Assembly (NCBI GenBank): GCA_002316675.1
Contig: DCDZ01000053.1
Location: 740-42,272 of the forward strand
Direction of reading: 5' to 3'
DNA length: 41,533 nt
Origin: Tyzzerella sp. UBA1042
GTDB taxonomy: Bacteria; Bacillota; Clostridia; Lachnospirales; Anaerotignaceae
Shown here: in pieces, positions 24,232 through 32,785 of the stretch
How the letters are laid out: each line of letters starts with the position of its first letter
Position numbering within the stretch: the first letter of the stretch is position 1
The notes under the pieces: model-generated
Database searches by the model: none
Seen by the model: the letters and a program-made list of their open reading frames with translations, nothing else
What the model was told of the DNA's origin: nothing
Program-made: the position numbers and the translations under genes

Positions 24232-24825
24232 ATGAAGATTTATCTGGTGCGGCATGGAGAAACAGATTGGAATTTGCGCGGCATATTTTATGGTTGGACA
24301 GATTGTGATATTAACGAAACAGGAATTGGGCAAGCACATCAGCTAAAAAACTTTTTTGATTCCCTGGAGTATGATGGCATTTATGCAAGCGATTTGCTGC
24401 GGGCGACACATACGGCGGAGATCATTTCAGAAAACAGAAATATGGAGGTGCAGAGGATGTCTTGCTTTCGAGAGCTGTTTTACGGTGATTGGGAGAACAA
24501 AGAAAGCACATACATAAAAGAAAATCACGGGGATACCTTAAAACGCTGGATGCAGGAATGGCAATCAAGCACATTGCCCGGCGGAGAGGCTTTTCAAGAA
24601 TTTTATAAAAGGGTGACGGAAGGGCTGCTGCAAGTAATCAAAGAAAACAAAAGCAAAAATATTATTATCGTTTCCCATAATGGCCCCATGAGCGCTATGC
24701 TGTGCTATTTAACGGGAGCCGGGCCCGATGGTTTCTGGAGGTTCTTTTCCGAACAGGGCTGCTACAGTTCTGTTTTGGTTTCCGACGAAAAAATCACAAT
24801 CGAAAAAATAAATTGCCCTGTATAG
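24232..24825 (+). CDS. Histidine phosphatase family protein
   Basis: A 197-residue enzyme of the phosphoglycerate mutase/phosphatase superfamily. The catalytic histidine block is IYLVRHGETDWNLRGIFYGW. The acid residue lies in FRELFYGDWENKES, and the second histidine is in IIIVSHNGPMSAML. The sequence fits the alpha-ribazole phosphatase (CobC-like) or broad-specificity phosphatase branch rather than glycolytic mutase, whose length is about 250. No cobalamin gene is nearby. ATG 24232 follows GAGGTGATTT; a GTG at 24220 overlaps that site and is unlikely. Confidence 0.9.
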   Translation: MKIYLVRHGETDWNLRGIFYGWTDCDINETGIGQAHQLKNFFDSLEYDGIYASDLLRATHTAEIISENRNMEVQRMSCFRELFYGDWENKESTYIKENHGDTLKRWMQEWQSSTLPGGEAFQEFYKRVTEGLLQVIKENKSKNIIIVSHNGPMSAMLCYLTGAGPDGFWRFFSEQGCYSSVLVSDEKITIEKINCPV

Positions 24826-24840
24826 AAATTAAAATTAAGT

Positions 24841-24919
24841 TGTAAAGGGAAAATACTTGACAGCTTGATTTTTTTTTAGTATGATGTTTTAAATGATTGT
24901 AAAGTGATTTTCCTTTACA
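24841..24919 (+). promoter_or_regulatory. ylxM-ffh promoter framed by TGTAAAG elements
   Basis: TTGACA (24857-24862), 17-bp spacer, TATGAT (24880-24885) is the strongest promoter in the window. It is flanked by TTGTAAAGGGAAAAT (24840-24854) and TTGTAAAGTGATTTT (24898-24912), and the latter forms a dyad with CCTTTACA (24912-24919) just before the ribosome site. Confidence 0.75.
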
Positions 24920-24925
24920 GGAGGA

Positions 24926-25282
24926 ATGAAAGTGGATGAGATATTAAAGCTGACCCTGCTCTATGATTTTTATGGAGAGCTTTTGACAGAAAAACAAAAG
25001 CAGGTATTTGAGATGCATTATCAGAACGATCTTTCTCTTTCTGAAATCGGAGAAGAATTATCCATCAGCCGTCAGGCTGTTCGTGATCAGCTAAAGCGCA
25101 CAGAAAAAATTCTGATTGCTTATGAGGAAAAGCTGTCTTTGGTAGAACGTTTTCAAGAGCAGCAAAAGGCTGTGCGAAAAATGAAACATATCCTTGATAA
25201 AATAGGAACCGGAGAAATCAGTAAGGAAATAACAGAAGCGATTGTTACCATGAAAAAGATTGCTGATGCAATATTATCCTAA
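24926..25282 (+). CDS. ylxM: YlxM, SRP-associated helix-turn-helix protein
   Basis: A small UPF0122 protein that in Firmicutes is encoded just before ffh and modulates the signal recognition particle. Its 118 residues contain a sigma-70 region 4-like helix-turn-helix: LLTEKQKQVFEMHYQNDLSL, then SEIGEELSISRQAVRDQLKR, and a coiled C-terminal half. The start could be ATG 24926, only one base from AGGAGG, or GTG 24932 with better spacing; the product then begins MDEILKL. It is 14 bases before ffh and shares its strong promoter. Confidence 0.93.
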   Translation: MKVDEILKLTLLYDFYGELLTEKQKQVFEMHYQNDLSLSEIGEELSISRQAVRDQLKRTEKILIAYEEKLSLVERFQEQQKAVRKMKHILDKIGTGEISKEITEAIVTMKKIADAILS

Positions 25283-25296
25283 AGGGAGGGCGATCT

Positions 25297-26637
25297 ATGG
25301 CATTTGAAAATCTGTCCGCTAAGCTGCAGGAAGTATTCAAACAGCTCCGCGGAAAAGGCGTTTTAACCGAGGATGACGTAAAGGCTGCTATGCGAGAAGT
25401 GAAGATCGCACTTTTGGAGGCAGATGTAAACTTTAAAATTGTAAAAAGCTTTATCAAAACGGTGACAGAGCGTGCCGTTGGTGTTGAGGTTTTGCAGGGG
25501 CTGAACCCCGGACAGCAGGTTATAAAAATTGTAAACGAAGAGTTAATTGCGCTTATGGGAAGCTCTCAAAGCAGATTAACGTATTCCAACCGTCCGCCTA
25601 CGGTATACATGATGGTGGGCTTGCAGGGCGCCGGGAAAACCACTAGCAGCGGCAAGCTTGCAGGTCAGCTGAGGAAGCAGGGCAGAAATCCCCTGTTGGT
25701 TGCCTGTGATATTTACCGTCCTGCCGCAATCAAGCAATTGCAGGTGGTGGGCAAAAATTATGGGATTCCCGTTTTTGAAATGGGCACCGAGGTAAGCCCG
25801 GTGGAAATTTCCAAGAAAGCGTTGGAATTTGCCGCAGAGCAGCATCATGATGTGGTGTTGATCGATACCGCCGGACGTTTGCATATCAACGAAGAATTGA
25901 TGCAGGAGCTGCTGGATATCAAAACGGCAGTACGTCCCCAGGAGATTCTTTTGGTGGTAGATGCTATGACAGGGCAGGATGCCGTGACCGTAGCAGGTAG
26001 CTTTGACAGCCAATTGGGTGTAGATGGTATTATTATGACGAAGCTTGACGGTGATGCCCGCGGCGGTGCCGCCCTTTCCGTCAGAAGCGTTACGAACAAA
26101 CCCATTAAATATATCGGTATGGGTGAAAAAATGGAGGATCTTGAGCCCTTTTTCCCTGACCGCATGGCTTCCAGAATTTTAGGGATGGGCGATGTCCTTT
26201 CTCTGATTGACAAGGTACAGCAAAATATTGATGAACAGGAAGCAATGGAGATGCAAAAGAAAATGCGCTCCAACGAGTTTACCTTGGAGGACTTCCTTTC
26301 TCAAATGCAGCAAATTAAAAAAATGGGCCCTTTGAAGGATTTGATGGGCATGATCCCCGGGATGAACGGGCTGAATTTGGATAAAGCCATGGAGGGGGTT
26401 GACACCTCCAAGGAAATGTCCAAGGTGGAGTCCATCATCCAGTCTATGACCAAGGAAGAACGGGCGAACCCCTCCATTTTGAATGGCCCCCGAAAAAAAC
26501 GCATTGCCAATGGTGCCGGACGGACCATTGCCGATGTGAATCGTCTGCTGAAGCAATTTGAAGAAATGAAAAAAATGATGAAGCAGATGAACAGTATGCA
26601 AAAGGGTAAGAAAGGAAAACTTCCTTTTTTCCGATAA
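25297..26637 (+). CDS. ffh: Signal recognition particle GTPase Ffh
   Basis: Binds signal sequences of nascent membrane and secreted proteins and delivers ribosomes to FtsY. The 446-residue protein shows an N domain (FENLSAKLQEVFKQLRGKG), the G domain with G1 GLQGAGKTTSSGKLA near residue 105, DTAGR, and TKLDGDARGGAALS, and a methionine-rich M domain from about residue 300 ending MKKMMKQMNSMQKGKKGK. The ATG follows AAAGGGAGGG. Gene order with ylxM and rpsP is the conserved Firmicute arrangement. Confidence 0.98.
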   Translation: MAFENLSAKLQEVFKQLRGKGVLTEDDVKAAMREVKIALLEADVNFKIVKSFIKTVTERAVGVEVLQGLNPGQQVIKIVNEELIALMGSSQSRLTYSNRPPTVYMMVGLQGAGKTTSSGKLAGQLRKQGRNPLLVACDIYRPAAIKQLQVVGKNYGIPVFEMGTEVSPVEISKKALEFAAEQHHDVVLIDTAGRLHINEELMQELLDIKTAVRPQEILLVVDAMTGQDAVTVAGSFDSQLGVDGIIMTKLDGDARGGAALSVRSVTNKPIKYIGMGEKMEDLEPFFPDRMASRILGMGDVLSLIDKVQQNIDEQEAMEMQKKMRSNEFTLEDFLSQMQQIKKMGPLKDLMGMIPGMNGLNLDKAMEGVDTSKEMSKVESIIQSMTKEERANPSILNGPRKKRIANGAGRTIADVNRLLKQFEEMKKMMKQMNSMQKGKKGKLPFFR

Positions 26638-26668
26638 ATGAAGCTTAAAATTTAGGAGGTGAAATGAT

Positions 26669-26917
26669 ATGGCAGTAAGAATCAGATTAAAAAGATTGGG
26701 TGCAAAAAAGGCTCCTTTCTATAGAATCGTTGTTGCGGATTCCAGAACATCCAGAAATGGTAAATCTATTGAAGAAATCGGTTACTATGATCCTACCAAG
26801 GAACCAATTGTTCTGAAGGTTGACGCAGAAGCAGCGAATAAGTGGCTTGCAACTGGCGCACAGCCCTCCGAAACTGCAAAGGCTCTGTTGAAAAAAGCTG
26901 GCGTAATCGGCGAATAA
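26669..26917 (+). CDS. rpsP: 30S ribosomal protein S16
   Basis: A structural protein of the small ribosomal subunit. The 82-residue product begins AVRIRLKRLGAKKAPFYRIV, the S16 signature, with VADSRTSRNGKSIEEIGYYD following. The ATG follows GGAGGTGAAATGAT, a strong ribosome site. It is 31 bases after ffh and 22 bases before khpA. Confidence 0.98.
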   Translation: MAVRIRLKRLGAKKAPFYRIVVADSRTSRNGKSIEEIGYYDPTKEPIVLKVDAEAANKWLATGAQPSETAKALLKKAGVIGE

Positions 26918-26939
26918 TCCGAAGGCGGGAGGCTTGGCT

Positions 26940-27170
26940 ATGAAAGAATTATTAGAAGTCATTGCAAAAAATCTTGTGGATTTTCCGGATAAGGTGCAGG
27001 TAACCGAAACCGAAAATGACCGCACTTTGGTGCTGGAATTGAAGGTTGCCCCCGAAGATATGGGAAAGGTGATCGGCAAACAGGGAAGAATTGCAAAAGC
27101 AATTCGGACACTGGTAAAAGCATCCGGTGTTCATGAGGACAAAAAAATTATCGTTGAAATCGTTCAATGA
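26940..27170 (+). CDS. khpA: KhpA, KH-domain RNA-binding protein
   Basis: A 76-residue protein with a single KH domain. The GxxG loop is seen in GKVIGKQGRIAKAIRTLVKA. In Firmicutes it pairs with KhpB and binds RNA, affecting cell elongation and small RNA function; older names are YlqC or UPF0109. ATG 26940 is chosen over an in-frame TTG at 26934 because GGGAGG lies ahead of it. Its position between rpsP and rimM is conserved. Confidence 0.95.
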   Translation: MKELLEVIAKNLVDFPDKVQVTETENDRTLVLELKVAPEDMGKVIGKQGRIAKAIRTLVKASGVHEDKKIIVEIVQ

Positions 27171-27193
27171 AAAAAGACCCTGCAATATGGGCA

Positions 27194-27222
27194 AAAGGGT
27201 GCCGACGTAGTCGGCACCCTTT
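27194..27222 (+). terminator. Hairpin between khpA and rimM, terminator or attenuator
   Basis: AAAGGGTGCCGAC (27194-27206) pairs perfectly with GTCGGCACCCTTT (27210-27222), loop GTA. The following bases are CAAAAAG, so the T-run is only three; partial termination is likely. The stem matches the terminator at 22211-22247. Confidence 0.65.
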
Positions 27223-27361
27223 CAAAAAGACGAAAAATTTTGTGGGGTTAAATAAGGCTCCTATTCTGAAATTTTTTTGAAACGAACGATGTCTGATTAG
27301 AGCAAGGTGCTTGCATACTGTATGTTTTTGCTTCAAGAATTATAATCTTTGTGAGGTGCGT

Positions 27362-27871
27362 ATGGAACAATATTTTGAAATCGGGAAAATTACAGGTACC
27401 CATGGAATACGAGGAACAATGCGCGTATTTCCCACCACCCAGGATCCCTCCAGGTTTGAACGCTTAAAAGAAATTATTGTGGAAAGCAGGGGGAAGCGGG
27501 AAACCTTTCATATACAAAAAGTGGCGTATCATAAGCAATTTGTTTTGCTTACGGTAAAAGAAATTACAGATATTAATGTGGCTGAGCTTTATAAAAACGG
27601 GATGATTTTAATACCTGATGCTCTGGCCATCCCCTTGGAAGAGAATGAATATTATACCCGGGATTTATATGGCTTGCAGGTAATTACAGAAGGCGGCGAG
27701 GCATTGGGAAAGCTGACAAAAATTTATGTGACGGGTGCCAACGATGTTTATGGGGTGCAAAAAAGCCCGGAGGAAAAAGAATTGCTCATTCCTGCCATCA
27801 AGGACTGCATCAAAAAGGTAGATTTGGAAAAAGGCATTATGATCGTTGCACTTCTGGAAGGGTTGAGATAA
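27362..27871 (+). CDS. rimM: 16S rRNA processing factor RimM
   Basis: Assists maturation of the 30S head domain. The 169-residue protein shows the N-terminal block YFEIGKITGTHGIRGTMRVF and the PRC-barrel half with EENEYYTRDLYGLQV, then ANDVYGVQ. ATG 27362 follows GAGGTG. An upstream in-frame start at 27311 is not needed. The leader from 27223 has a TATAAT at 27341 but no clear -35. Its stop overlaps the trmD start (TAATG). Confidence 0.96.
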   Translation: MEQYFEIGKITGTHGIRGTMRVFPTTQDPSRFERLKEIIVESRGKRETFHIQKVAYHKQFVLLTVKEITDINVAELYKNGMILIPDALAIPLEENEYYTRDLYGLQVITEGGEALGKLTKIYVTGANDVYGVQKSPEEKELLIPAIKDCIKKVDLEKGIMIVALLEGLR

Positions 27872-28605
27872 TGAAGAACTTTTATGCTTTAACATTATTT
27901 CCTGAAATGATAGATGAAACACTGTCTCACAGCATTTTGGGCAGAGCCCGGCGAGAGGGCTTGATTTCCATAGAGGCCGTTAATATCAGAGACTTTTCCA
28001 ATAATAAGCATTTGCAGGTGGACGATTATCCCTATGGCGGCGGAGCTGGCATGGTGATGCAGCCCCAGCCCATTTATGATGCTTATCAAAGTATCGCAGA
28101 AAAGGCAAAGAAGGCCCGTGTGCTTTATATGTCCCCCCAAGGAAGGCCTTTTACCCAGCGGGTCGCGGAGGAGTTGGCGAAAGAAGAGAGCCTTGTTTTT
28201 TTGTGCGGCCATTATGAGGGCGTGGACGAGCGTGTGTTGGAGGAGATTGTAACGGACGAAATTTCTCTGGGGGATTTTGTTCTGACAGGCGGCGAGCTGG
28301 CGGCCATCACCATGATTGATGCCGTTTCTCGGCTTGTGCCTGGTGTGCTGGGGAAAGAAGCATCTTTTGAGGACGAAAGCTTTTCTCAAGGCCTTTTGGA
28401 ATATCCCCAGTATACCAGGCCTCCTGTTTTTATGGAGCGGGAGGTGCCGCAGGTGCTTTTAAGTGGCCATCATGGAAATGTGGATCAATGGAGGAGAGAG
28501 CAGGCCCTTCTTCGTACGGCGCAAAAGCGGCCGGACCTGCTGAAGGCGGCGGAACTAAGCAAAGAGGATATTGCTTTTTTGCAGAAAAAGAGTATTTGGG
28601 AGTAA
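27871..28605 (+). CDS. trmD: tRNA (guanine37-N1)-methyltransferase TrmD
   Basis: Methylates G37 next to the anticodon with S-adenosylmethionine, preventing frameshifts. The 244-residue SPOUT-fold protein shows DDYPYGGGAGMVMQPQPI, the knot region LCGHYEGVDERVLEEIVTDE, and ISLGDFVLTGGELAAITMID. All are typical and intact. Translation is coupled to rimM by TAATG. In most Firmicutes rplS follows; here a terminator follows instead and no rplS is in the window. Confidence 0.98.
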   Translation: MKNFYALTLFPEMIDETLSHSILGRARREGLISIEAVNIRDFSNNKHLQVDDYPYGGGAGMVMQPQPIYDAYQSIAEKAKKARVLYMSPQGRPFTQRVAEELAKEESLVFLCGHYEGVDERVLEEIVTDEISLGDFVLTGGELAAITMIDAVSRLVPGVLGKEASFEDESFSQGLLEYPQYTRPPVFMEREVPQVLLSGHHGNVDQWRREQALLRTAQKRPDLLKAAELSKEDIAFLQKKSIWE

Positions 28606-28694
28606 GCCGCCCTTGGTAGGGCTTGGCAGTGATATGGATATTTTCTGGCGGCAGCAGCCAAGAATACCGGAGGCAGGAAGCTTCCAACATGAAA

Positions 28695-28740
28695 AAAAGC
28701 AGTTTTTTGCCCTTTTGATAGGCAAAAAACTGCTTTTTAT
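28695..28740. terminator. Bidirectional terminator after trmD
   Basis: Perfect 18-bp stem: the left arm 28695-28712 (AAAAAGCAGTTTTTTGCC) pairs with 28721-28738, with loop CTTTTGAT. A- and T-rich ends serve trmD and the convergent yheO-type gene. Confidence 0.92.
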
Positions 28741-28749
28741 ATTGCTGTG

Positions 28750-29412
28750 TTATTTGTTCATATTGCGAATATGCATATATACTGTATTTTTGGAAATACC
28801 CAGATGCTCTGCAATGGTGATGACGGAATCTTTCAAATTAAAAATCCCTTTCTGGTGCAAAAGAGAAATAATTTCTTTGTTTTTATTAGAGGAGGAGATG
28901 GAAAGATTGCAGTAAACAGCCTTTTTTGCTTCCTCCAGTGCGTGCAACATTAACTCTTCTGTGTTCTCCACAAAGGTTTCGGAAATATTTTCCTGCTTGG
29001 TATTTTCCAAGGGGGCAATAAAATGTGCCAAAGTGGAAATGGGGGAGGAAAGATACATATTGATGCAAAACAGACCGATAATATTCCCCTTTTCTCCTAT
29101 AATTGCCGAGATAGAGGATTTAAAGGTTTCCCCGCGTTTGTTCTTTGCAAAATAATAGAGATGTTTGAGATTCGCTTCCTCGATCATGCGGTTTAAAAAA
29201 GATAGGGTCACCTCGGAAATCGCCGCACCGACCTGCCTGCCGGAGAGATGCCCGTTGACAATATGCATTACGGAATGATCCATATTTTCAAGGCTATGTA
29301 TGACCACCTCACAAAAATCGCCGAAAAATTCACCGGCACCTTCTGCTACGTTGATATAGGAATTTAAAATTAACCGGTCATGCTCTGAGATTGAAAAATT
29401 CTGACATTCCAT
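28750..29412 (-). CDS. YheO-type transcriptional regulator (PAS-like plus HTH)
   Basis: A 220-residue regulator. The N-terminal 130 residues form the YheO-like PAS domain, including GDFCEVVIHSLENMDHSVMH, then the block FKSSISAIIGEKGNIIGLFC. The last 55 residues form a helix-turn-helix (DSVITIAEHLGISKNTVYMH). Related DauR proteins control D-amino acid catabolism, but most members are uncharacterised. ATG 29412 follows GGAGGTG at proper distance. It is alone on the minus strand with a good promoter; no catabolic gene is adjacent, so the target is unknown. Confidence 0.9.
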   Translation of the reverse strand: MECQNFSISEHDRLILNSYINVAEGAGEFFGDFCEVVIHSLENMDHSVMHIVNGHLSGRQVGAAISEVTLSFLNRMIEEANLKHLYYFAKNKRGETFKSSISAIIGEKGNIIGLFCINMYLSSPISTLAHFIAPLENTKQENISETFVENTEELMLHALEEAKKAVYCNLSISSSNKNKEIISLLHQKGIFNLKDSVITIAEHLGISKNTVYMHIRNMNK

Positions 29413-29440
29413 ATTGCACCTCCACAATGTTATATCTTAT

Positions 29441-29469
29441 AGTATATCAAAAAAAGTGTATTAGTTCAA
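29441..29469 (-). promoter_or_regulatory. Promoter of the YheO-type regulator
   Basis: Minus-strand TTGAAC (29469-29464), 17-bp spacer, TATACT (29446-29441), 29 bp before the ATG. Confidence 0.65.
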
Positions 29470-29683
29470 GTGCAAGCAAGGTAATCAAGGCATAGAAAAG
29501 GCACCTCCCGCGAGGGGCAAACCATGTAACGGCAAGCTGTTTCTCAGAAGTTTTGAAAGGTTTCGGGAAAAAAGAGCTTATGAGAGGATTTTTGGGAATA
29601 GGGAGGAGGTTCCTCTTTCTTTTGTCGGTAAATTCAGATAAAATAAAAGAAATTAAGAATTCTGTAAGGAAGTGTGTACTCTT

Positions 29684-29711
29684 TTGTAAAAGTATTCTGT
29701 TATGATAAAAT
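29684..29711 (+). promoter_or_regulatory. Promoter of the two-component system
   Basis: TTGTAA (29684-29689), 16-bp spacer, TAAAAT (29706-29711), 35 bp before the response regulator ATG. Confidence 0.55.
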
Positions 29712-29745
29712 TGTAAAAGTTTGCAGAAATAGGGGGTATTTTCTG

Positions 29746-30441
29746 ATGGAAAATTTTAATATTTTGGTTTGCGATGACGATAAGGCCATTGTTGATGCAA
29801 TAGAGATATATTTAAAGCAAGAGGGTTATCATGTGATCAAGGCGTATAACGGGTTAGAGGCCTTGCGGGCATTGGAGGAAAATGAAATACATCTGATCTT
29901 GCTGGATATTATGATGCCGAAGTTGGATGGATTGAATACAACGGTAAAAATTCGAGAAACGTTGAATATTCCCATTATCATTTTATCTGCAAAGTCAGAG
30001 GATACAGATAAAATTTTGGGGTTGAATTTTGGAGCGGATGATTATATCACCAAGCCCTTTAATCCTTTGGAGCTTCTGGCCCGGGTGAAAAGCCAGATGC
30101 GCCGCTATACGGCACTGGGGAGCATTGCGGAAAAAAGCAATGTCATTAAAATCGGGGAGATTGAGCTGGACAAGGATGCGAAAGAGGTGCGGGTGAACGG
30201 TGAGGCCATCAAGCTTACGGCGACGGAATATGGAATTTTACAGCTTTTGATGGAAAATGCGGGAAAGGTTTTTTCCATTGACCAGATCTATGAAAAAGTT
30301 TGGAACGAGCTGTCCTTTGCGCCGGAAAACACGGTTTCTGTGCATATCCGCCGTATCAGAGAAAAAATAGAGATTAACCCGAAGGAGCCCAGATATCTTA
30401 AGGTGGTGTGGGGCATTGGATACAAAATTGAAAAAATCTAA
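29746..30441 (+). CDS. OmpR-family response regulator
   Basis: A DNA-binding partner of the downstream sensor kinase. The receiver domain (1-115) has the acidic pair Asp10-Asp11, the phosphoacceptor Asp54 (LLDIMMPKLDG), Ser81 and Lys103. The C-terminal winged helix (140-231) shows LTATEYGILQLLMENAGKVF and NTVSVHIRRIREKIE. At 231 residues it resembles VanR-type regulators. ATG 29746 follows AGGGGG and is preferred over a 24-codon extension that would precede the receiver fold. It overlaps the kinase gene by 26 bases. Target genes are unknown; the AEC transporter downstream is a candidate. Confidence 0.95.
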   Translation: MENFNILVCDDDKAIVDAIEIYLKQEGYHVIKAYNGLEALRALEENEIHLILLDIMMPKLDGLNTTVKIRETLNIPIIILSAKSEDTDKILGLNFGADDYITKPFNPLELLARVKSQMRRYTALGSIAEKSNVIKIGEIELDKDAKEVRVNGEAIKLTATEYGILQLLMENAGKVFSIDQIYEKVWNELSFAPENTVSVHIRRIREKIEINPKEPRYLKVVWGIGYKIEKI

Positions 30442-32656
30442 AAGCTATCAAAAAAAATGGAAAATTGCTTCTGTGGTGCTTTTTTTTATCTGCGCCATGG
30501 CTAACTTTTTTTGCGGAATTATAGCGGCAAATATTTCCCTGCATTGGAACCGGGATATTATAGAGGCCCATTCGGTTTATGATACCTATGAGTTTACCAA
30601 CAGCTTTGCAAACACGTTGGACGAGGTTATTTTGGCGGAGGTTTATTACCGGAACGAGAGCCGTGTGTTAAGCGGAGAATTGATAGACAGAGAAGAATTG
30701 ATTGCCGATTTTAAGCGATATTATGGAATCAAGGACGGTATTATCACGGGCAACACCTCCATAAACGAAACCTTTGACGGGTTGAATATTCATGGGAGCA
30801 TCCCCAATTCCCTAAAAAGTAATTTTGACGAATATAAAGAGCTGGTAGAAAGCCGTCTTCCCCTGTACAGAAAAATGTACATTCAGAATCAGCTGGATGA
30901 ATATAAAAGCAGCGTGCGGTATTTGGGCAGCATAACCAATTTTCTTTATTATGTTGAAGACGGCAGCGGCAATGTGGTTGCCGGGAATACAACCCGGGGA
31001 GAAATGAGCAATATTGACCGTACCATTGTGCTATCCTCCGGCTTTAGCAGCGACAAAATAGGGGCAATGGCTTATACCAAAAACAATTCATTTATGGAGG
31101 AAAGTGATTATAAAATTTATGCGGGCATCCGCGATCCCCTAGTGTTTGGGGATGATTTTTATACCATGGGGCAGGAATATATTTTTGCCAGAACAGGATT
31201 GCCCATATTGTTTGGCGTATTCACTGCGTCCACATTGGTGGTTGTTTTTTGCCTTGTGTATCTAATTCGGGTGGCAGGGCAGACGGAGAAAAACGGGAAG
31301 GTGTTTTATTTAGCGGTAGATAAAATTTACAATGAAATTCATTTTCTGCTAGTCATTGGCCTCGTTATGTTTTCCCTAATCTTCGGGCTGACGTTGCTCT
31401 CCAGAATTTTAAATGAAACGGCAATTTTCTGGGCATATATTTTCAATACTATTTTAGGGATTCTTTATGTTTGCAATGTTGCGGCGATTCTATCCTATAT
31501 AATGTCTATCACACGTCAGATCAAGGGAAAGGTTCTTCTGAAAAATACATGGATTTCTGTGACCATTCGCCGTGCGTCAGAATTATTTACAGGAAAAACC
31601 TTTCGAGGTTGGATGATTTTGGTTATGCTTTGCTATGCTTTAGGCAACTGCGTGGCCATGGGTATTGTTATTTTTGCGGCCCAAATGGAATATTATTTGC
31701 TGAGTTTCCTTTGTATCGTGGGTTTATTTGCATTCAACGGCTTTTGTATGTATTTGTTTTTAAGAGCACTGCGCTCCTTAAAAAGAATTATGATTTCCGC
31801 CAGGGAAACATCGAAAGGAAACTTGCAGTATAAATTAAATTTAGATGAAATTTCTCCATCCTTTTTGAACTTTGCCAAGGATATTGCCAATATTCAGGAT
31901 GGCTTGAAGAACTCCGTAAGGGATGCGGTCAAAGGGGAACGGATGAAAACGGAATTAATCACCAATGTGTCTCATGATTTAAAAACACCGTTAACCTCTA
32001 TTATTTCTTATGTTGATTTGCTGCGGGGACTTCCGTTGGAAAATCAGACGGCTTTGAAGTATGTGGAGGTATTACATGAAAAATCCTACCGATTAAAGCA
32101 GCTGATTGAGGATTTGATTGAAGCAAGCAAGGTCTCCAGCGGAAATATTACGGTTTCTAAAATACGGGTAGACTATAAGCAGATTACATTGCAGGCTATA
32201 GGTGAGCTGGAGGAAAAAATTGAGGCCGCAGGGCTTGAGATCAAGGTATGCTGTCCGGAGCCTCTGTATATCTCCGCCGACGGCAGGCATCTGTGGAGGA
32301 TATTAGAAAACCTCCTTTCCAATGCAGTGAAGTATTCCATGCCTGATTCCAGAGTGTATATTGATATTTTTCAAGCGGAGGGACGGGGGATTTTGGTCAT
32401 GAAAAATGTCTCCGCAGCTCCCATTGATTTTGACGAGACACGGCTGACAGACCGGTTTGTGCGAGGAGATACCTCCAGAACCACAGAAGGCTCCGGTCTG
32501 GGGCTTTCCATAGCCCAAAGCTTGGTTGAGGCCCAGGGGGGAACCTTTGGCATTCAGGTGGATGGAGATTTGTTTAAGGCCATTGTGAGTATGCCCCTTT
32601 GGGAAGAAGAGGAAATTTTTCAGGAAGCGGCGGAAGAGGATATTGCTGAAATATGA
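30416..32656 (+). CDS. Multi-pass membrane sensor histidine kinase
   Basis: Phosphorylates the preceding response regulator. The 746-residue protein has a first helix at about 17-39, an extracytoplasmic region to about 258, then about five more helices (roughly 260-285, 306-330, 335-365, 395-420, 425-450). The rest is cytoplasmic: the dimerisation box ELITNVSHDLKTPLTSIIS with His520, the N box NLLSNAVKYS, a recognisable D-x-x-x-x region, and the G box GSGLGLSIAQSLVEAQGG. Translation begins at TTG 30416 or TTG 30428; both are weak and lie in the regulator frame, implying coupling. The signal is unknown. It ends about 130 bp before the AEC gene, which has its own promoter. Confidence 0.93.
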   Translation: MDTKLKKSKSYQKKWKIASVVLFFICAMANFFCGIIAANISLHWNRDIIEAHSVYDTYEFTNSFANTLDEVILAEVYYRNESRVLSGELIDREELIADFKRYYGIKDGIITGNTSINETFDGLNIHGSIPNSLKSNFDEYKELVESRLPLYRKMYIQNQLDEYKSSVRYLGSITNFLYYVEDGSGNVVAGNTTRGEMSNIDRTIVLSSGFSSDKIGAMAYTKNNSFMEESDYKIYAGIRDPLVFGDDFYTMGQEYIFARTGLPILFGVFTASTLVVVFCLVYLIRVAGQTEKNGKVFYLAVDKIYNEIHFLLVIGLVMFSLIFGLTLLSRILNETAIFWAYIFNTILGILYVCNVAAILSYIMSITRQIKGKVLLKNTWISVTIRRASELFTGKTFRGWMILVMLCYALGNCVAMGIVIFAAQMEYYLLSFLCIVGLFAFNGFCMYLFLRALRSLKRIMISARETSKGNLQYKLNLDEISPSFLNFAKDIANIQDGLKNSVRDAVKGERMKTELITNVSHDLKTPLTSIISYVDLLRGLPLENQTALKYVEVLHEKSYRLKQLIEDLIEASKVSSGNITVSKIRVDYKQITLQAIGELEEKIEAAGLEIKVCCPEPLYISADGRHLWRILENLLSNAVKYSMPDSRVYIDIFQAEGRGILVMKNVSAAPIDFDETRLTDRFVRGDTSRTTEGSGLGLSIAQSLVEAQGGTFGIQVDGDLFKAIVSMPLWEEEEIFQEAAEEDIAEI

Positions 32657-32721
32657 TGGAATGTAATTTAAAATAAGAGATGCAAAAATAGAATAAAAGG
32701 ATTCAAAGGAAAGAATATATC

Positions 32722-32750
32722 TTTACAGTAGGAGAATCATGGTATAAAAT
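32722..32750 (+). promoter_or_regulatory. Promoter of the AEC transporter gene
   Basis: TTTACA (32722-32727), 17-bp spacer, TAAAAT (32745-32750), within the gap after the kinase stop. Confidence 0.6.
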
Positions 32751-32785
32751 AGTATCAAAAACGCATTGTGGAAAGGTAAGTGGAA

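Larger units (their letters stand above)
29413..29745. other. Divergent intergenic region between the YheO-type and response regulator genes
   Basis: This 333-bp region holds divergent promoters at 29441-29469 (minus) and 29684-29711 (plus). Between them I see no gene; a 41-codon plus-strand frame near 29580 has no ribosome site. Confidence 0.5.
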
